Below, one piece after another: positions 35,361 through 43,625 of a stretch of DNA of 53,896 nucleotides. Source of the DNA: Nitrosomonas sp. (GTDB lineage Bacteria > Pseudomonadota > Gammaproteobacteria > Burkholderiales > Nitrosomonadaceae); the NCBI GenBank assembly GCA_021774195.1, contig JAJFJJ010000070.1, positions 1-53,896 on the forward strand, in the 5' to 3' direction. The notes under the pieces are model-generated. The model had not been told where the DNA came from and did not search any database. It was given only the letters and a program-made list of their open reading frames with translations. Positions within the stretch are counted from its first letter, which is position 1, and every line of letters begins with the position of its first letter. Both the position numbers and the translations under genes were made by a program.

Positions 35361-36602
35361 ATGCGCCTGCTCATCTTATTTATAACAACGTGGTTATTAA
35401 TTTTCTCAAATGTTCATGAGGTGAATGCATTTAATTTGGGAAGTGATCGTTTCCGCTTGAGCGGTTTTGGAACAGTAGGCGTTACTTCTGCCGGAAAAAA
35501 GCAGTTCGGCTATCACAAAGAACGTAATCAGAACGCTCAGTTTGGTGGTTTCTCTGCATTTAATGATTCAGTTATAGGGCTTCAGTTAGATGCTGATCTT
35601 ATTTCAAATTTAACCGCGACAGTCCAAGTTGTTGTTGAAGAAAGGGTGAAATATGATTTTAACAATATCGTAGATTGGGCTTTTTTACGATATCAAATTA
35701 CACCAAAATTAGTCGCGCGCGCTGGGCGCATGAATGCTGATCTATTTATGCTTTCGGAATACCGGAACGTGGGGTTCGCCTATTTATGGGCACATCCTGT
35801 TGTTGAGTTTTATACCCCTATCTCCTTGAATCACTACGATGGACTAGATTTCAAATATATCCGTCCCGTCGCTTCAGGTTATTTGGAATTCAAAGTCTAT
35901 GGCGGTCAAACTAATTCTGATATTAAAGTCAGTGGGGGTGATCTTAACTTGAGAACACGCCCGTTTTATGGTGCTAACGCTTCTTTCAGAACTGATTTAT
36001 GGAGGTTTCGTCTTATTTATGCAGCAACAGAAATTTATTCTATACATGGCCAAATAACTGGCTTATTGGATACACTTAATCAGGTACCTCAGTCAGCCTG
36101 GCCGCAGGCGGCAGAACTCTCAAATAAATTAGATGGGGAAGATAAGCGCGTTAGTTATTATTCAGCAGGCCTTGCATATGATAACAATTTTTGGTTGGTT
36201 CAGTCTGAAATAGCCCTTATTTCATCCGGGTGGGAAAGTGTCAACATGAGGAATGGCTATGTGAGTGTTGGGCGCCGTTTTGGTCCTGTGACACTCTATT
36301 CTATAGCTGCTAGTGCAAGAACAATCGGCAAACCGACTCAGGTTGTTGCACCGCTTGTATCTACGCCAACATTAAGTCGTTTAGAAACAGTTACTCGTAA
36401 TGTCTTTAATGCACCGCATATTAATCAGAATGCAATTTCATTAGGGATGCGTTGGGATCTAAATCCTAGGGTGGCAGTAAAAGCACAATGGGATCATACT
36501 TGGGTAAAGAAACATGGCGGCGGGCTACTGATACTAAAGGAGCCGCTTGAAAAAGACATTACACTGAATACCTTCAGTTTAAATCTAAATTTCATATTCT
36601 GA
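35361..36602 (+). CDS. Outer-membrane beta-barrel porin-like protein
   Basis: The 413-residue product has a signal peptide (RLLILFITTWLLIF, cleavage near VNA-FNL) and alternating amphipathic strands throughout. It ends in NLNFIF, the terminal Phe expected of an outer-membrane barrel. Features such as RLSGFGTVGVTSAG at the start and FLRYQITPKLVARAGRMNA resemble the porin-like proteins that accompany PstS-like binding proteins and signalling proteins in many gammaproteobacteria. It is the first gene of a three-gene operon, ending 2 bp before the binding protein gene. The ligand is unknown. Confidence 0.82.
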   Translation: MRLLILFITTWLLIFSNVHEVNAFNLGSDRFRLSGFGTVGVTSAGKKQFGYHKERNQNAQFGGFSAFNDSVIGLQLDADLISNLTATVQVVVEERVKYDFNNIVDWAFLRYQITPKLVARAGRMNADLFMLSEYRNVGFAYLWAHPVVEFYTPISLNHYDGLDFKYIRPVASGYLEFKVYGGQTNSDIKVSGGDLNLRTRPFYGANASFRTDLWRFRLIYAATEIYSIHGQITGLLDTLNQVPQSAWPQAAELSNKLDGEDKRVSYYSAGLAYDNNFWLVQSEIALISSGWESVNMRNGYVSVGRRFGPVTLYSIAASARTIGKPTQVVAPLVSTPTLSRLETVTRNVFNAPHINQNAISLGMRWDLNPRVAVKAQWDHTWVKKHGGGLLILKEPLEKDITLNTFSLNLNFIF

Positions 36603-36604
36603 TA

Positions 36605-37039
36605 ATGCGATATCTCTTCATTATAGTTGTGATGTCGCTATTGATGATGTTGCCTGCTCAGGCAATGGCGGATATCGCTGTAATAGTGCATCCATCAAGT
36701 GAAATATCTGAATTGACGCGTCGCCAGGTTGTTGATATTTATATGGGGCGTACAGTTGTTATATCTAATGGAAAAACACTTGTGCCGTATGATAAGCCTG
36801 AAAATTCAATCATTCGTGCAAACTTTTATCATCGATTAGTTGGTAAATCAGTTGCATCGGTCAATGCTTACTGGGCTAGGTTATTATTTACTGGTCGTGC
36901 TTCTCCACCCAGGCTAGTTTCTGATCGTGTCATGATGCTAGAAACTATTGAGAACAAACCTAACTCAATTGGTTATGTGAAATTTGAAGACTTAAATAGC
37001 AATGTAAAAATGGTTTTTAGGATAAAAGTTAATGAGTAG
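36605..37039 (+). CDS. Small periplasmic PstS-like binding protein
   Basis: The 144-residue product has a signal peptide (RYLFIIVVMSLLMMLPAQAMA) and a single-lobe PBP-like domain: IAVIVHPSSEISELTRRQVV, DIYMGRT, RANFYHRLVGKS, YWARLLFTGRASPPRLV and PNSIGYVKFE. It is the short PstS-like family that is often coded next to a porin and a c-di-GMP or kinase gene, not the full phosphate-binding PstS. It may bind a phosphate-like ligand or act as a sensor subunit. It overlaps the cyclase gene by 8 bp. Confidence 0.85.
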   Translation: MRYLFIIVVMSLLMMLPAQAMADIAVIVHPSSEISELTRRQVVDIYMGRTVVISNGKTLVPYDKPENSIIRANFYHRLVGKSVASVNAYWARLLFTGRASPPRLVSDRVMMLETIENKPNSIGYVKFEDLNSNVKMVFRIKVNE

Positions 37040-38615
37040 TAACAAACTGTATATAAGGATTACTCGTTTTATTACGCTTGGTGCAATAGCTTTTACTATT
37101 GTTTCGTCCTTAATTTATTTTTTCTATGCAAAATCTATTGAGCAAAAAGTAACGCACAAGACATTAACTCAACTATTTTCAACTGTTGAAGGTTCGGCAG
37201 AGATAGCAGCCTATCTTGATAATGAAGAATTGGCTTTGGAGGTAGTAGAAAGTTTGCAGAAAAATGACATGATTGTGGGGTCAACTATTGTTAGTTTGAC
37301 TGGAATGGTCGTGTCGACAGAAGCTTCATTAACCCGTTTTGAGAAAACACAGAATTTCCCGTTATATGACCCATTTACGCCTTCAGACCAGGTTGGGGAA
37401 ATATATCTAGAGCCGAACCTTAGTTTGATGAATCAAAGAGTAAGGCATGCTGCCCTAGAGCAAGCTTTAGTTTTGATGATTCAAACACTGGTCATTGCCA
37501 TTCTAGTTTTGATCTTGGTACGAAGCGCATTAACACACCCGATTCAATCCATTGCAGCGAGTCTCCATCGTATAATTCCTGGTGATGATAATCACCTTGA
37601 ATGCCCCAAAGGGCATGAGAACGATGAAATTGGTAGTTTGGTTGTTGATATTAATAAATTGTTGGAATCCACTCGATCAACAATAAAACAAGAACGACTA
37701 TTACGTAATCGCATAGAAAACTTGGAAAAACATTTTCGGTTGATTTTTGAACGTTCGAGTGCTGGAATATTTCTGTTAGATGATCATCTTCGCTTGACCT
37801 CAGTGAATCAAGCATTTATGAAAATTGCTGGAATTGCCATGGAAGAAAGGCGTTATAACAAACAGAACCTTTTTTTACCTGAACTATTTCACGATCCTAA
37901 AGTAGTAAAGAATTTACTGCAAGACGTATTAGAGAATGGTAGACAAACAGCGTGTGATCTTAGGTTGGCAACTTTTAGAAATGGTGAAGATAGGTGGCTG
38001 CACTGTCTGTTCTCGACGGTAAAAAATGATAATGGAGAAACACTGATTGAAGGACTCGTGGTTGATGTCACAGAGCGAACTTTTCAAATGGAGCGCATTC
38101 TCTTTGAATCTGAACATGACCCATTAACACGATTATTTAACAGACGCGCTGGGGAACAATTACTTAGTATCATGCTAATGGATGTTAAGAAAAATAATAA
38201 TCAATTAGTATTGTTACTTATTGATTTGGATGGATTTAAACAAATTAACGATCGCTATGGCCATGAAGCGGGAGACAAAGTATTAGTTGAGGTTGCTAAT
38301 AGAATGCAAGCAACCATGCGCAAAGAAGATGTACTGATTCGCTTTGGGGGCGATGAATTTATCATTGCTTTCATTCCAAAGATAGAAAATACAGATGAAG
38401 TTGATTTTGTTGTGAATAAGTTGTTGGCGCAATTTGCTGGTGAAATCATTGTAAATAATGACACAGTTATTACAATTGGTGCCAGTGTAGGTATTGCATT
38501 ATTTCCGCAAGATGGAGAAGATATTGAAACACTTATTGCTAGTGCTGATACTGCGATGTATCAAGCAAAAAATAATGGAAAGAACTGTGCGGCTTATTTG
38601 GCTTCATCAAGCTAA
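37032..38615 (+). CDS. Membrane diguanylate cyclase with PAS domain
   Basis: The 527-residue protein has a membrane helix at about 12-32, a periplasmic region of about 105 residues, a second helix at about 142-163, a HAMP-like linker, a PAS domain (about 230-350; FRLIFERSSAGIFLLDDHL) and a C-terminal GGDEF domain. The active site is RFGGDEFIIAF and is intact. The RKED five residues upstream fits the inhibitory I-site (RxxD). It should make c-di-GMP in response to a periplasmic cue. The binding protein encoded immediately upstream, with overlapping genes, is the natural candidate partner. No EAL domain is present. Confidence 0.93.
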   Translation: MSSNKLYIRITRFITLGAIAFTIVSSLIYFFYAKSIEQKVTHKTLTQLFSTVEGSAEIAAYLDNEELALEVVESLQKNDMIVGSTIVSLTGMVVSTEASLTRFEKTQNFPLYDPFTPSDQVGEIYLEPNLSLMNQRVRHAALEQALVLMIQTLVIAILVLILVRSALTHPIQSIAASLHRIIPGDDNHLECPKGHENDEIGSLVVDINKLLESTRSTIKQERLLRNRIENLEKHFRLIFERSSAGIFLLDDHLRLTSVNQAFMKIAGIAMEERRYNKQNLFLPELFHDPKVVKNLLQDVLENGRQTACDLRLATFRNGEDRWLHCLFSTVKNDNGETLIEGLVVDVTERTFQMERILFESEHDPLTRLFNRRAGEQLLSIMLMDVKKNNNQLVLLLIDLDGFKQINDRYGHEAGDKVLVEVANRMQATMRKEDVLIRFGGDEFIIAFIPKIENTDEVDFVVNKLLAQFAGEIIVNNDTVITIGASVGIALFPQDGEDIETLIASADTAMYQAKNNGKNCAAYLASSS

Positions 38616-38901
38616 GTAATCAGTGAGGGAATGGTGCTGTTTTCACTTCTGTTTGGGTTGTTCAGCACACCTATTCTAATGAATCAATGCGAGTAATTTA
38701 ACTGAATAAGGAGGACTGCTTGCCTCAACTTACTCGATAACTAAATCGGTATTTCAAGTATGTATGTAGATGATCCATCGCATATGTCTCCCGTATTCAG
38801 GTAGAATCACACTGTTAGGTTCATATGACCGGACCAGCACCGAACGATTGAAAAATCGATTTATCTATTAGGTCATGGTGAATATTTATAGGGGAGATTT
38901 G

Positions 38902-39087
38902 ATGAATTTTAAATATATTGTTTGTATTTTAGGCCTTAGTGCAATGTTGGTCGGCTGTGGTGGCCTTCCAGAAGCGAGTTCTGTGAATTGTGCAGGAAGA
39001 GGACTGGAAATAGCATTGCAAGAATTTAACTCTGAAGCTGAACGACAAGCATTTCTTGATGCATGTGAGGCTTTAAAGAAGGACTAA
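38902..39087 (+). CDS. Small lipoprotein of unknown function
   Basis: The 61-codon frame has a strong GGGGAG ribosome binding site before ATG 38902. The product MNFKYIVCILGLSAMLVGCG has a lipobox (MLVGC) and a short tail with two further Cys (VNCAGRGLEIALQEF and FLDACEALKKD), which could form a disulfide. It lies about 290 bp after the cyclase gene, on the same strand but apparently with its own promoter. I do not recognise the family. An in-frame ATG at 38875 lacks a good site. Confidence 0.7.
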   Translation: MNFKYIVCILGLSAMLVGCGGLPEASSVNCAGRGLEIALQEFNSEAERQAFLDACEALKKD

Positions 39088-39305
39088 TTAAAAGTATTCG
39101 GATGAAAATTTGAGCCAACACCAGAAACTGCTTTGACTTCTTTATAGAATCTTAGCAATCTGGTGGATTAGATGGTTTTTATCTACATTTGCCCGATTGA
39201 CAATGTGTAATTGGGCGAATGTCATACTGTAAATCTTCGAGATCGTTTTCGGAAGGAGCTAATCTAGCTCTTTCTCATTCGAGATACTGTCTGTCTGATT
39301 GATTA

Positions 39306-40700
39306 TTAGCTAGTCGCTGGTATGAAGTGACAAAAGATATTGGCAAAGCGTTTGCCGTCCAGGGGGGTGGGCCTGCCGTGCAGCAACCGGGCACCTTCGT
39401 AAAATATAACTTCTCCTGGTTTTAATATCACATCGTGGCGGCGGTAATAATTGTCTTCGATTACCAGTGGCCAATCGGTATTCACCTGTTGATCCACGTT
39501 AATGATTGCACTGATAATATGCGTTGTGTTCCGGTCTCGATGGTTCTTAAGAATAGCGCCTCTGTGGTAAACGCGAATACCGTAGACATACGTTGGAACT
39601 AATTCTCTGTTACTCCACTCACTCAGTTTTGACTGTAAAGCGGTATGAATTTTGCCGCGAAGTTCAGTAGTAAGACCAATTAAGGTACTCGCTTGGGTTT
39701 GCTGTCCCTCAGCATAAATGAAATCATCCGCTACACGCTCATTACAGGCCGCATTGTAGTTAATCTGATAGTAATCTAAGATCTCCTGAAAAAGCATCTT
39801 ATCCAGTCTGGTTTTTTTAAAGCCAATCAGGGAGGCATTGGGTATCAATTCATTGATTTCTTTGGTTTGCATTGGCCCATTACCCCTGGCCCTGAACCAC
39901 TTGGTGATCACTGCCTTAAAGCCGACTTTTACAGGATGTGCATGATGTAAAGTGTTTGGGTTGGGAACCCCGTCTTTGGTGAGATTGTTCCAAATCACAG
40001 CCCGACCTCGCTTTGGCGCCATTTTTTGCCCCAAGTGGATAAATTCAGTCTCACCACCTGCTTCCACATTATTGAGGTAGATGAAAAATGTATAGGTACG
40101 CTGGCCGTGGTCTCGAGCGAATTTCTCATATTCTACGGCTTCGAAGTAGTCGGTGTGTGCCTTGAACTCCTGTCCCACGTCATAATACTGACCTTGGATG
40201 ACTTCTGAATAGGATGAGTCTAAACCAATCATTCTGCAGATCCGGTCATCAATACTTTGCATGAATTTATCGTTGAACGTGCCCAGATCACAAGTGCTGC
40301 TGGTGCGGAAATTCTTGTCCCCATTCTGGTTAGTGATAGTAGAAGGGCGTAGACGTGATCTGATCAGCTTTATTAGTTGCTCACATTCCTGTGCATTCAG
40401 GAAATCTTCAATAACATAGAATTCTGCCAGTTTGGTACTTAGCTTCTGGGAATTGGGTATGAATAGCTGACTTTTATCGATTGTTATCGGATCGTCAAAC
40501 TCATTACTGTCTTGTTGGGCTTTTAATGGGTTTTCAATGGTGTCGATATCTCTTTGGGGTTGATAACCCATTTGGTCAACAATTTGTTGGTATCCAAACC
40601 CTTCATCCAACAAAATTTTGAAGATGCCATCTTTGTCACAGCCTCGTGAAACATTCAGATTAATCCAATCTTGCCAATCGGAGGTTATCGGCTTTTGCAT
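39306..40700 (-). CDS. 2OG-Fe(II) dioxygenase with two oxygenase-like domains
   Basis: The 464-residue product starts with a helical part (about 8-45; DWINLNVSRGCDKDGIFKIL). A prolyl-4-hydroxylase-type domain follows (about 90-270) with the iron-binding EFKAHTDYFE (HxD), RTYTFFIYLNNVEAGGETEF, the distal His in LHHAHPVKVGFKAVITKW and Lys/Arg for 2-oxoglutarate. A second domain (about 330-462) again has an HxD in LKNHRDRNTTHI, WPLVIEDNYYRRH, an iron His candidate in ARLLHGRP and a nearby Arg. Two possible catalytic centres in one chain is unusual. The substrate is unknown, perhaps a peptide. It has no signal peptide and stands alone. Confidence 0.82.
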   Translation of the reverse strand: MQKPITSDWQDWINLNVSRGCDKDGIFKILLDEGFGYQQIVDQMGYQPQRDIDTIENPLKAQQDSNEFDDPITIDKSQLFIPNSQKLSTKLAEFYVIEDFLNAQECEQLIKLIRSRLRPSTITNQNGDKNFRTSSTCDLGTFNDKFMQSIDDRICRMIGLDSSYSEVIQGQYYDVGQEFKAHTDYFEAVEYEKFARDHGQRTYTFFIYLNNVEAGGETEFIHLGQKMAPKRGRAVIWNNLTKDGVPNPNTLHHAHPVKVGFKAVITKWFRARGNGPMQTKEINELIPNASLIGFKKTRLDKMLFQEILDYYQINYNAACNERVADDFIYAEGQQTQASTLIGLTTELRGKIHTALQSKLSEWSNRELVPTYVYGIRVYHRGAILKNHRDRNTTHIISAIINVDQQVNTDWPLVIEDNYYRRHDVILKPGEVIFYEGARLLHGRPTPLDGKRFANIFCHFIPATS

Positions 40701-41413
40701 TGGTTGACTAAACCATCATGTAAAAGTGTCATTGTAACGAAGAATTCTTGTGACGTGCGAATAGTGTGTTGTCTCACCGTTGTTGTTTAACAGTTCTAGG
40801 GGTGAGTTGAATAGTTACGATGGTTTTATCATGGAAATGTCATCAAATAAAGGTGGCTATTTGTCCTTTTTTTATAGGACAATCATACTTTTTTTGGCGA
40901 TCAAATTATGGAATACATACACGTCGGTCATTTATGTTCTATCCTATATTGCAATAAAATAACCTATTGTTTTTGCAGGAATATATAACATTTATCTTCG
41001 TTGCAAATCTTGCTTCCGGTATATCATCGTCTTAGGCATCAAGCACAATGACTCAAATGGCAATACTTTTGTTTTAGTTTCAATCGGAATCAAGATAGGT
41101 ACAATGCAGTCATCTGTTAACAATGCTCAATCCGTAGCTAATTCGTGAATATATTGGTATTCAGCTTTGAGCATCTCTATAAATCCAGATTCCATCCCAA
41201 TTGCTGTTTAACAGAAGAGGGTCATTTGTCTATATAGATTGGATTTGATTAGTAGGTGACGTTGTCGAATATTTTGTACGTTGAGTAAATCTGAATTTGT
41301 GATCTTTAAAAGAGAGATTAATTACAAATATTCATTGAATTATTCTGAAGAAAATAAGTAAAACGTAAGAGAATTAGTAGCCCCATTATTAATTATTTGA
41401 GAGAAAGATTGTC
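40701..41413. other. Long intergenic region with a broken ORF
   Basis: About 710 bp between the divergent oxygenase and PEP-CTERM genes. The only gene-like trace is the frame at 40992-41195 on the minus strand, interrupted by one in-frame stop. The rest is AT-rich. A GAGAGAAAG ribosome binding site precedes the PEP-CTERM gene. I looked for a sigma-54 promoter, since PEP-CTERM genes often use PrsK/PrsR, and found no convincing site. Confidence 0.4.
40992..41195 (-). pseudogene. Possible ORF interrupted by one in-frame TGA
   Basis: In one frame there are 22 codons from ATG 41195 (MESGFIEMLKAEYQYIHELA, then TD), a TGA, then 44 codons in the same frame (ALLTDDCIVPILIPIETKTK, VLPFESLCLMPK, DLQRR) ending in TAA. 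Both parts look coding-like in composition. This could be a small decayed gene. I do not recognise it. A selenocysteine reading is unlikely without a SECIS-like structure, which I did not find. Confidence 0.25.
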
Positions 41414-42067
41414 ATGGTGATAATTAAGAAATTTGTTGGCTTAGCAGCATGTTGCTTGTTTTTAGCTATAAGCCAAGCAAGTCAGGCGGAAAAAATTGAT
41501 TTTGAGGATTTGGGTGTCCCACCGGGAGCGCAAATTTCCCCGCGACCAGTTTCAGTTACAAGTGAAAGTTTTAGGTTCGATTTCGGAGCGGAATCTAGTG
41601 CAAATGGCTGGGATCATCTACATGTTGGAAGCCCAACATTATTTTGGGCATATAATGGAACTACGGTGTTGACGCCGCATTATGACGTAAATTTTAGACG
41701 TTCTGATTCAGATCTGTTTTCTCTTGGGTCTATGGATCTAGCTGGCTCCAGTGGTGCTGAAGGAAGCATTCGAGTTACCGGTACATTTGCGGATTTTTCT
41801 ACAATTTCTAGAACTTTTCTATTGGATGGAATAGTCGATGGTAGGGGTGGGGAAATTGATTTTGAGACGGTTAAATTTGGTTTTAATTGGACTAACTTAG
41901 TATCAGTGGAAATCTTTAATACTGATCCAAATGCATTTCAAGGGAATTTTAGTGTCGACAATATTAACCCCGTACTTAACGTACCTGAACCAGAAACCTA
42001 TGCCATGCTGTTGGTAGGTTTAGGATTAGTGGGTTTCGTGGCGCGCCGCAGGAAAGAGCAACAGTAA
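41414..42067 (+). CDS. PEP-CTERM sorting-domain exported protein
   Basis: The 217-residue product has a signal peptide (IIKKFVGLAACCLFLAISQA, cleavage near AQA/EK), a beta-rich middle (IDFEDLGVPPGAQ; GSIRVTGTFADFS) and a C-terminal PEP-CTERM signal VPEPETYAMLLVGLGL followed by a hydrophobic helix end and the basic tail ARRRKEQQ. PEP-CTERM proteins are processed by exosortase and anchored or released with exopolysaccharide. No exosortase or EPS genes are in the window, so it belongs to a distant system. The middle is a generic exported beta-sandwich of unknown function. GAGAGAAAG precedes the ATG. Confidence 0.9.
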   Translation: MVIIKKFVGLAACCLFLAISQASQAEKIDFEDLGVPPGAQISPRPVSVTSESFRFDFGAESSANGWDHLHVGSPTLFWAYNGTTVLTPHYDVNFRRSDSDLFSLGSMDLAGSSGAEGSIRVTGTFADFSTISRTFLLDGIVDGRGGEIDFETVKFGFNWTNLVSVEIFNTDPNAFQGNFSVDNINPVLNVPEPETYAMLLVGLGLVGFVARRRKEQQ

Positions 42068-42517
42068 AAAAGAAATCAATTAATGGCTGGCCTCGACTAA
42101 CATGAAAATCTATTTTCTGTTCTTGGTTGAGTACATTTATTTGTTTTTTAATTTGGCCGTTGTTTCGCTGCACTTTGGTGATAATAATGCCATCGAAAGA
42201 AGTTCGATTGTCTTATGATGTTGATGGTTTTTTTTGTAGATTTCGAGTAATGATGATGTGATGGTATCAAGCGCAAATGAATGACAGTTGACATTTTGTC
42301 TCCCAGACCCTGCGTATGTATTGCCTGTATTCCAATTTTTCTGGCGGGGGGATAAGTAAGTAGGTCAGTTATAGTCAACAGCATAATGGGCGCGCGTCTT
42401 GCATTGCTGCAAACAGCTAAGAACAAAAAGAAAAGAAAGCGGGTTCTATTGTATTACAAGACTTTTTTGCCTTTTTCTAACTTCCTTTTTGGCTTCAACC
42501 CAATTCTTGAGTTTACA
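42068..42517. other. Intergenic region between PEP-CTERM gene and racemase gene
   Basis: 450 bp between convergent genes. It contains reading frames on both strands, the longest about 90 codons on the minus strand (with SHHHYSKSTKKTINI), but none has a ribosome binding site or family signature, and the composition is not gene-like. A T8 run lies near 42227. I see no clear terminator hairpin before it. Confidence 0.4.
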
Positions 42518-43603
42518 TTAGGCTATTGCGTATTCATTGTGATTTACAAATTTCTTTCTAATAAAAGGAGATGTCATCGCTGCAAGAAGACCACAATAAT
42601 TCATGTCAAAAGTTACTTCGTCACCAATCTGAAAATTATTATTTTTACCATTAAGAATAATATGATCACTGCTAGATCCCAGCATTTCAAGCCTGTTTCT
42701 AGATTTTAAACTAGACATTTGAATGTCCTGACGGCCCAAAGCAATAATTACTCGTTGGTGAATTCCTCGGTCTTGAATGGTCGGTTTGTTTCCAAAAGCA
42801 TCCTGACAGATTTCTCCAGATGGACGAGAAGGTTTTTGCTTGGATTCAATGACTTCGGCAATGAGCTGGAATGCGTGCGTGTGTAGATCTGGTATTGCTT
42901 CCCGGTTTAGCGTTTCACAACCTAGAAGTATTGATTCGCCCAAGCGAAGATTGTTAATTCTGCCGATATCTTGGGCAGACTTATACCATTCATAATTTGC
43001 CGAGTTTCCACCTGAAATTATTTCTAAATCAATGTGAAATTCTTTTTCAATGCGTTCAACTAGTTTGGATAGTTTATGCATATTCTTATCATCTGGCTTT
43101 ACGCCCCCATAGCAAGCCAAATTGCAGCCAATACCAACAATTTTTATATAATGTAAGGAAAGTGTTTTCCTGATAAATTGAGATAGATTGCTAGGAAGTA
43201 CTCCTTCACGCAGATCGCCCAGTTCTACCATGATGATAACCTGATGAATTTTGCTTTGCGCTGTTGCATGATAAGAAAGTTTTTCAAGCGTCTCAATCTC
43301 AGTGTTTAGACTAATGTCTGCATATTTAACGACAGATTCAGCATGACTTAACGGCGTGCGTAGAAGAACAAACTGTGTTTTTATCCCAGCCTCCTTCATT
43401 TTTTGAATATTTTCAATGCGAGAATCGGCAATAAATTTGACGCCACCCTCTATCATCGCCTTGACAATAGAGGGTTCTCCCAGTACTGCTTTAGTAACAC
43501 CCATTAAGGAAATACCTTTTTTCCCATAAAGTTCGGATAGCATCCGAGCATTATCTTGTATTTGGGGTAAGGTGATTTCTATTCTTGGCATAAACGATTT
43601 CAT
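42518..43603 (-). CDS. Alanine/ornithine racemase-family PLP enzyme
   Basis: The 361-residue product belongs to the fold-type III PLP racemase group. It has the PLP Lys in LMGVTKAVLG (about residue 38), FIADSRIENIQKM, VELGDLREGVLP, GIGCNLACYGG, the phosphate site IISGGNSANYEW and RLGESILLG, and a C-terminal beta domain IHQRVIIALGRQD. It resembles the YhfX/ornithine-racemase-like branch rather than Alr. A perfect GGGAGG lies 4 bp before the ATG at 43603 (43615 and 43591 are also in frame). It is downstream of a DUF1611 gene on the same strand, 22 bp apart, so a joint amino acid racemisation/activation role is likely. The substrate is unknown. Confidence 0.85.
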   Translation of the reverse strand: MKSFMPRIEITLPQIQDNARMLSELYGKKGISLMGVTKAVLGEPSIVKAMIEGGVKFIADSRIENIQKMKEAGIKTQFVLLRTPLSHAESVVKYADISLNTEIETLEKLSYHATAQSKIHQVIIMVELGDLREGVLPSNLSQFIRKTLSLHYIKIVGIGCNLACYGGVKPDDKNMHKLSKLVERIEKEFHIDLEIISGGNSANYEWYKSAQDIGRINNLRLGESILLGCETLNREAIPDLHTHAFQLIAEVIESKQKPSRPSGEICQDAFGNKPTIQDRGIHQRVIIALGRQDIQMSSLKSRNRLEMLGSSSDHIILNGKNNNFQIGDEVTFDMNYCGLLAAMTSPFIRKKFVNHNEYAIA

Positions 43604-43625
43604 TTGTCCTCCCATGAGGTGACGT

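Noticed and set aside
40780..40962. A 60-codon plus-strand frame before the PEP-CTERM gene
   Set aside because: It lacks a good ribosome binding site and family signature, and its composition is that of AT-rich spacer DNA.
42148..42426. A 92-codon minus-strand frame between the PEP-CTERM and racemase genes
   Set aside because: No start signal, no recognisable motif and clusters of His/Lys/Thr typical of chance frames. It could be the trace of a lost gene, but I cannot support it.
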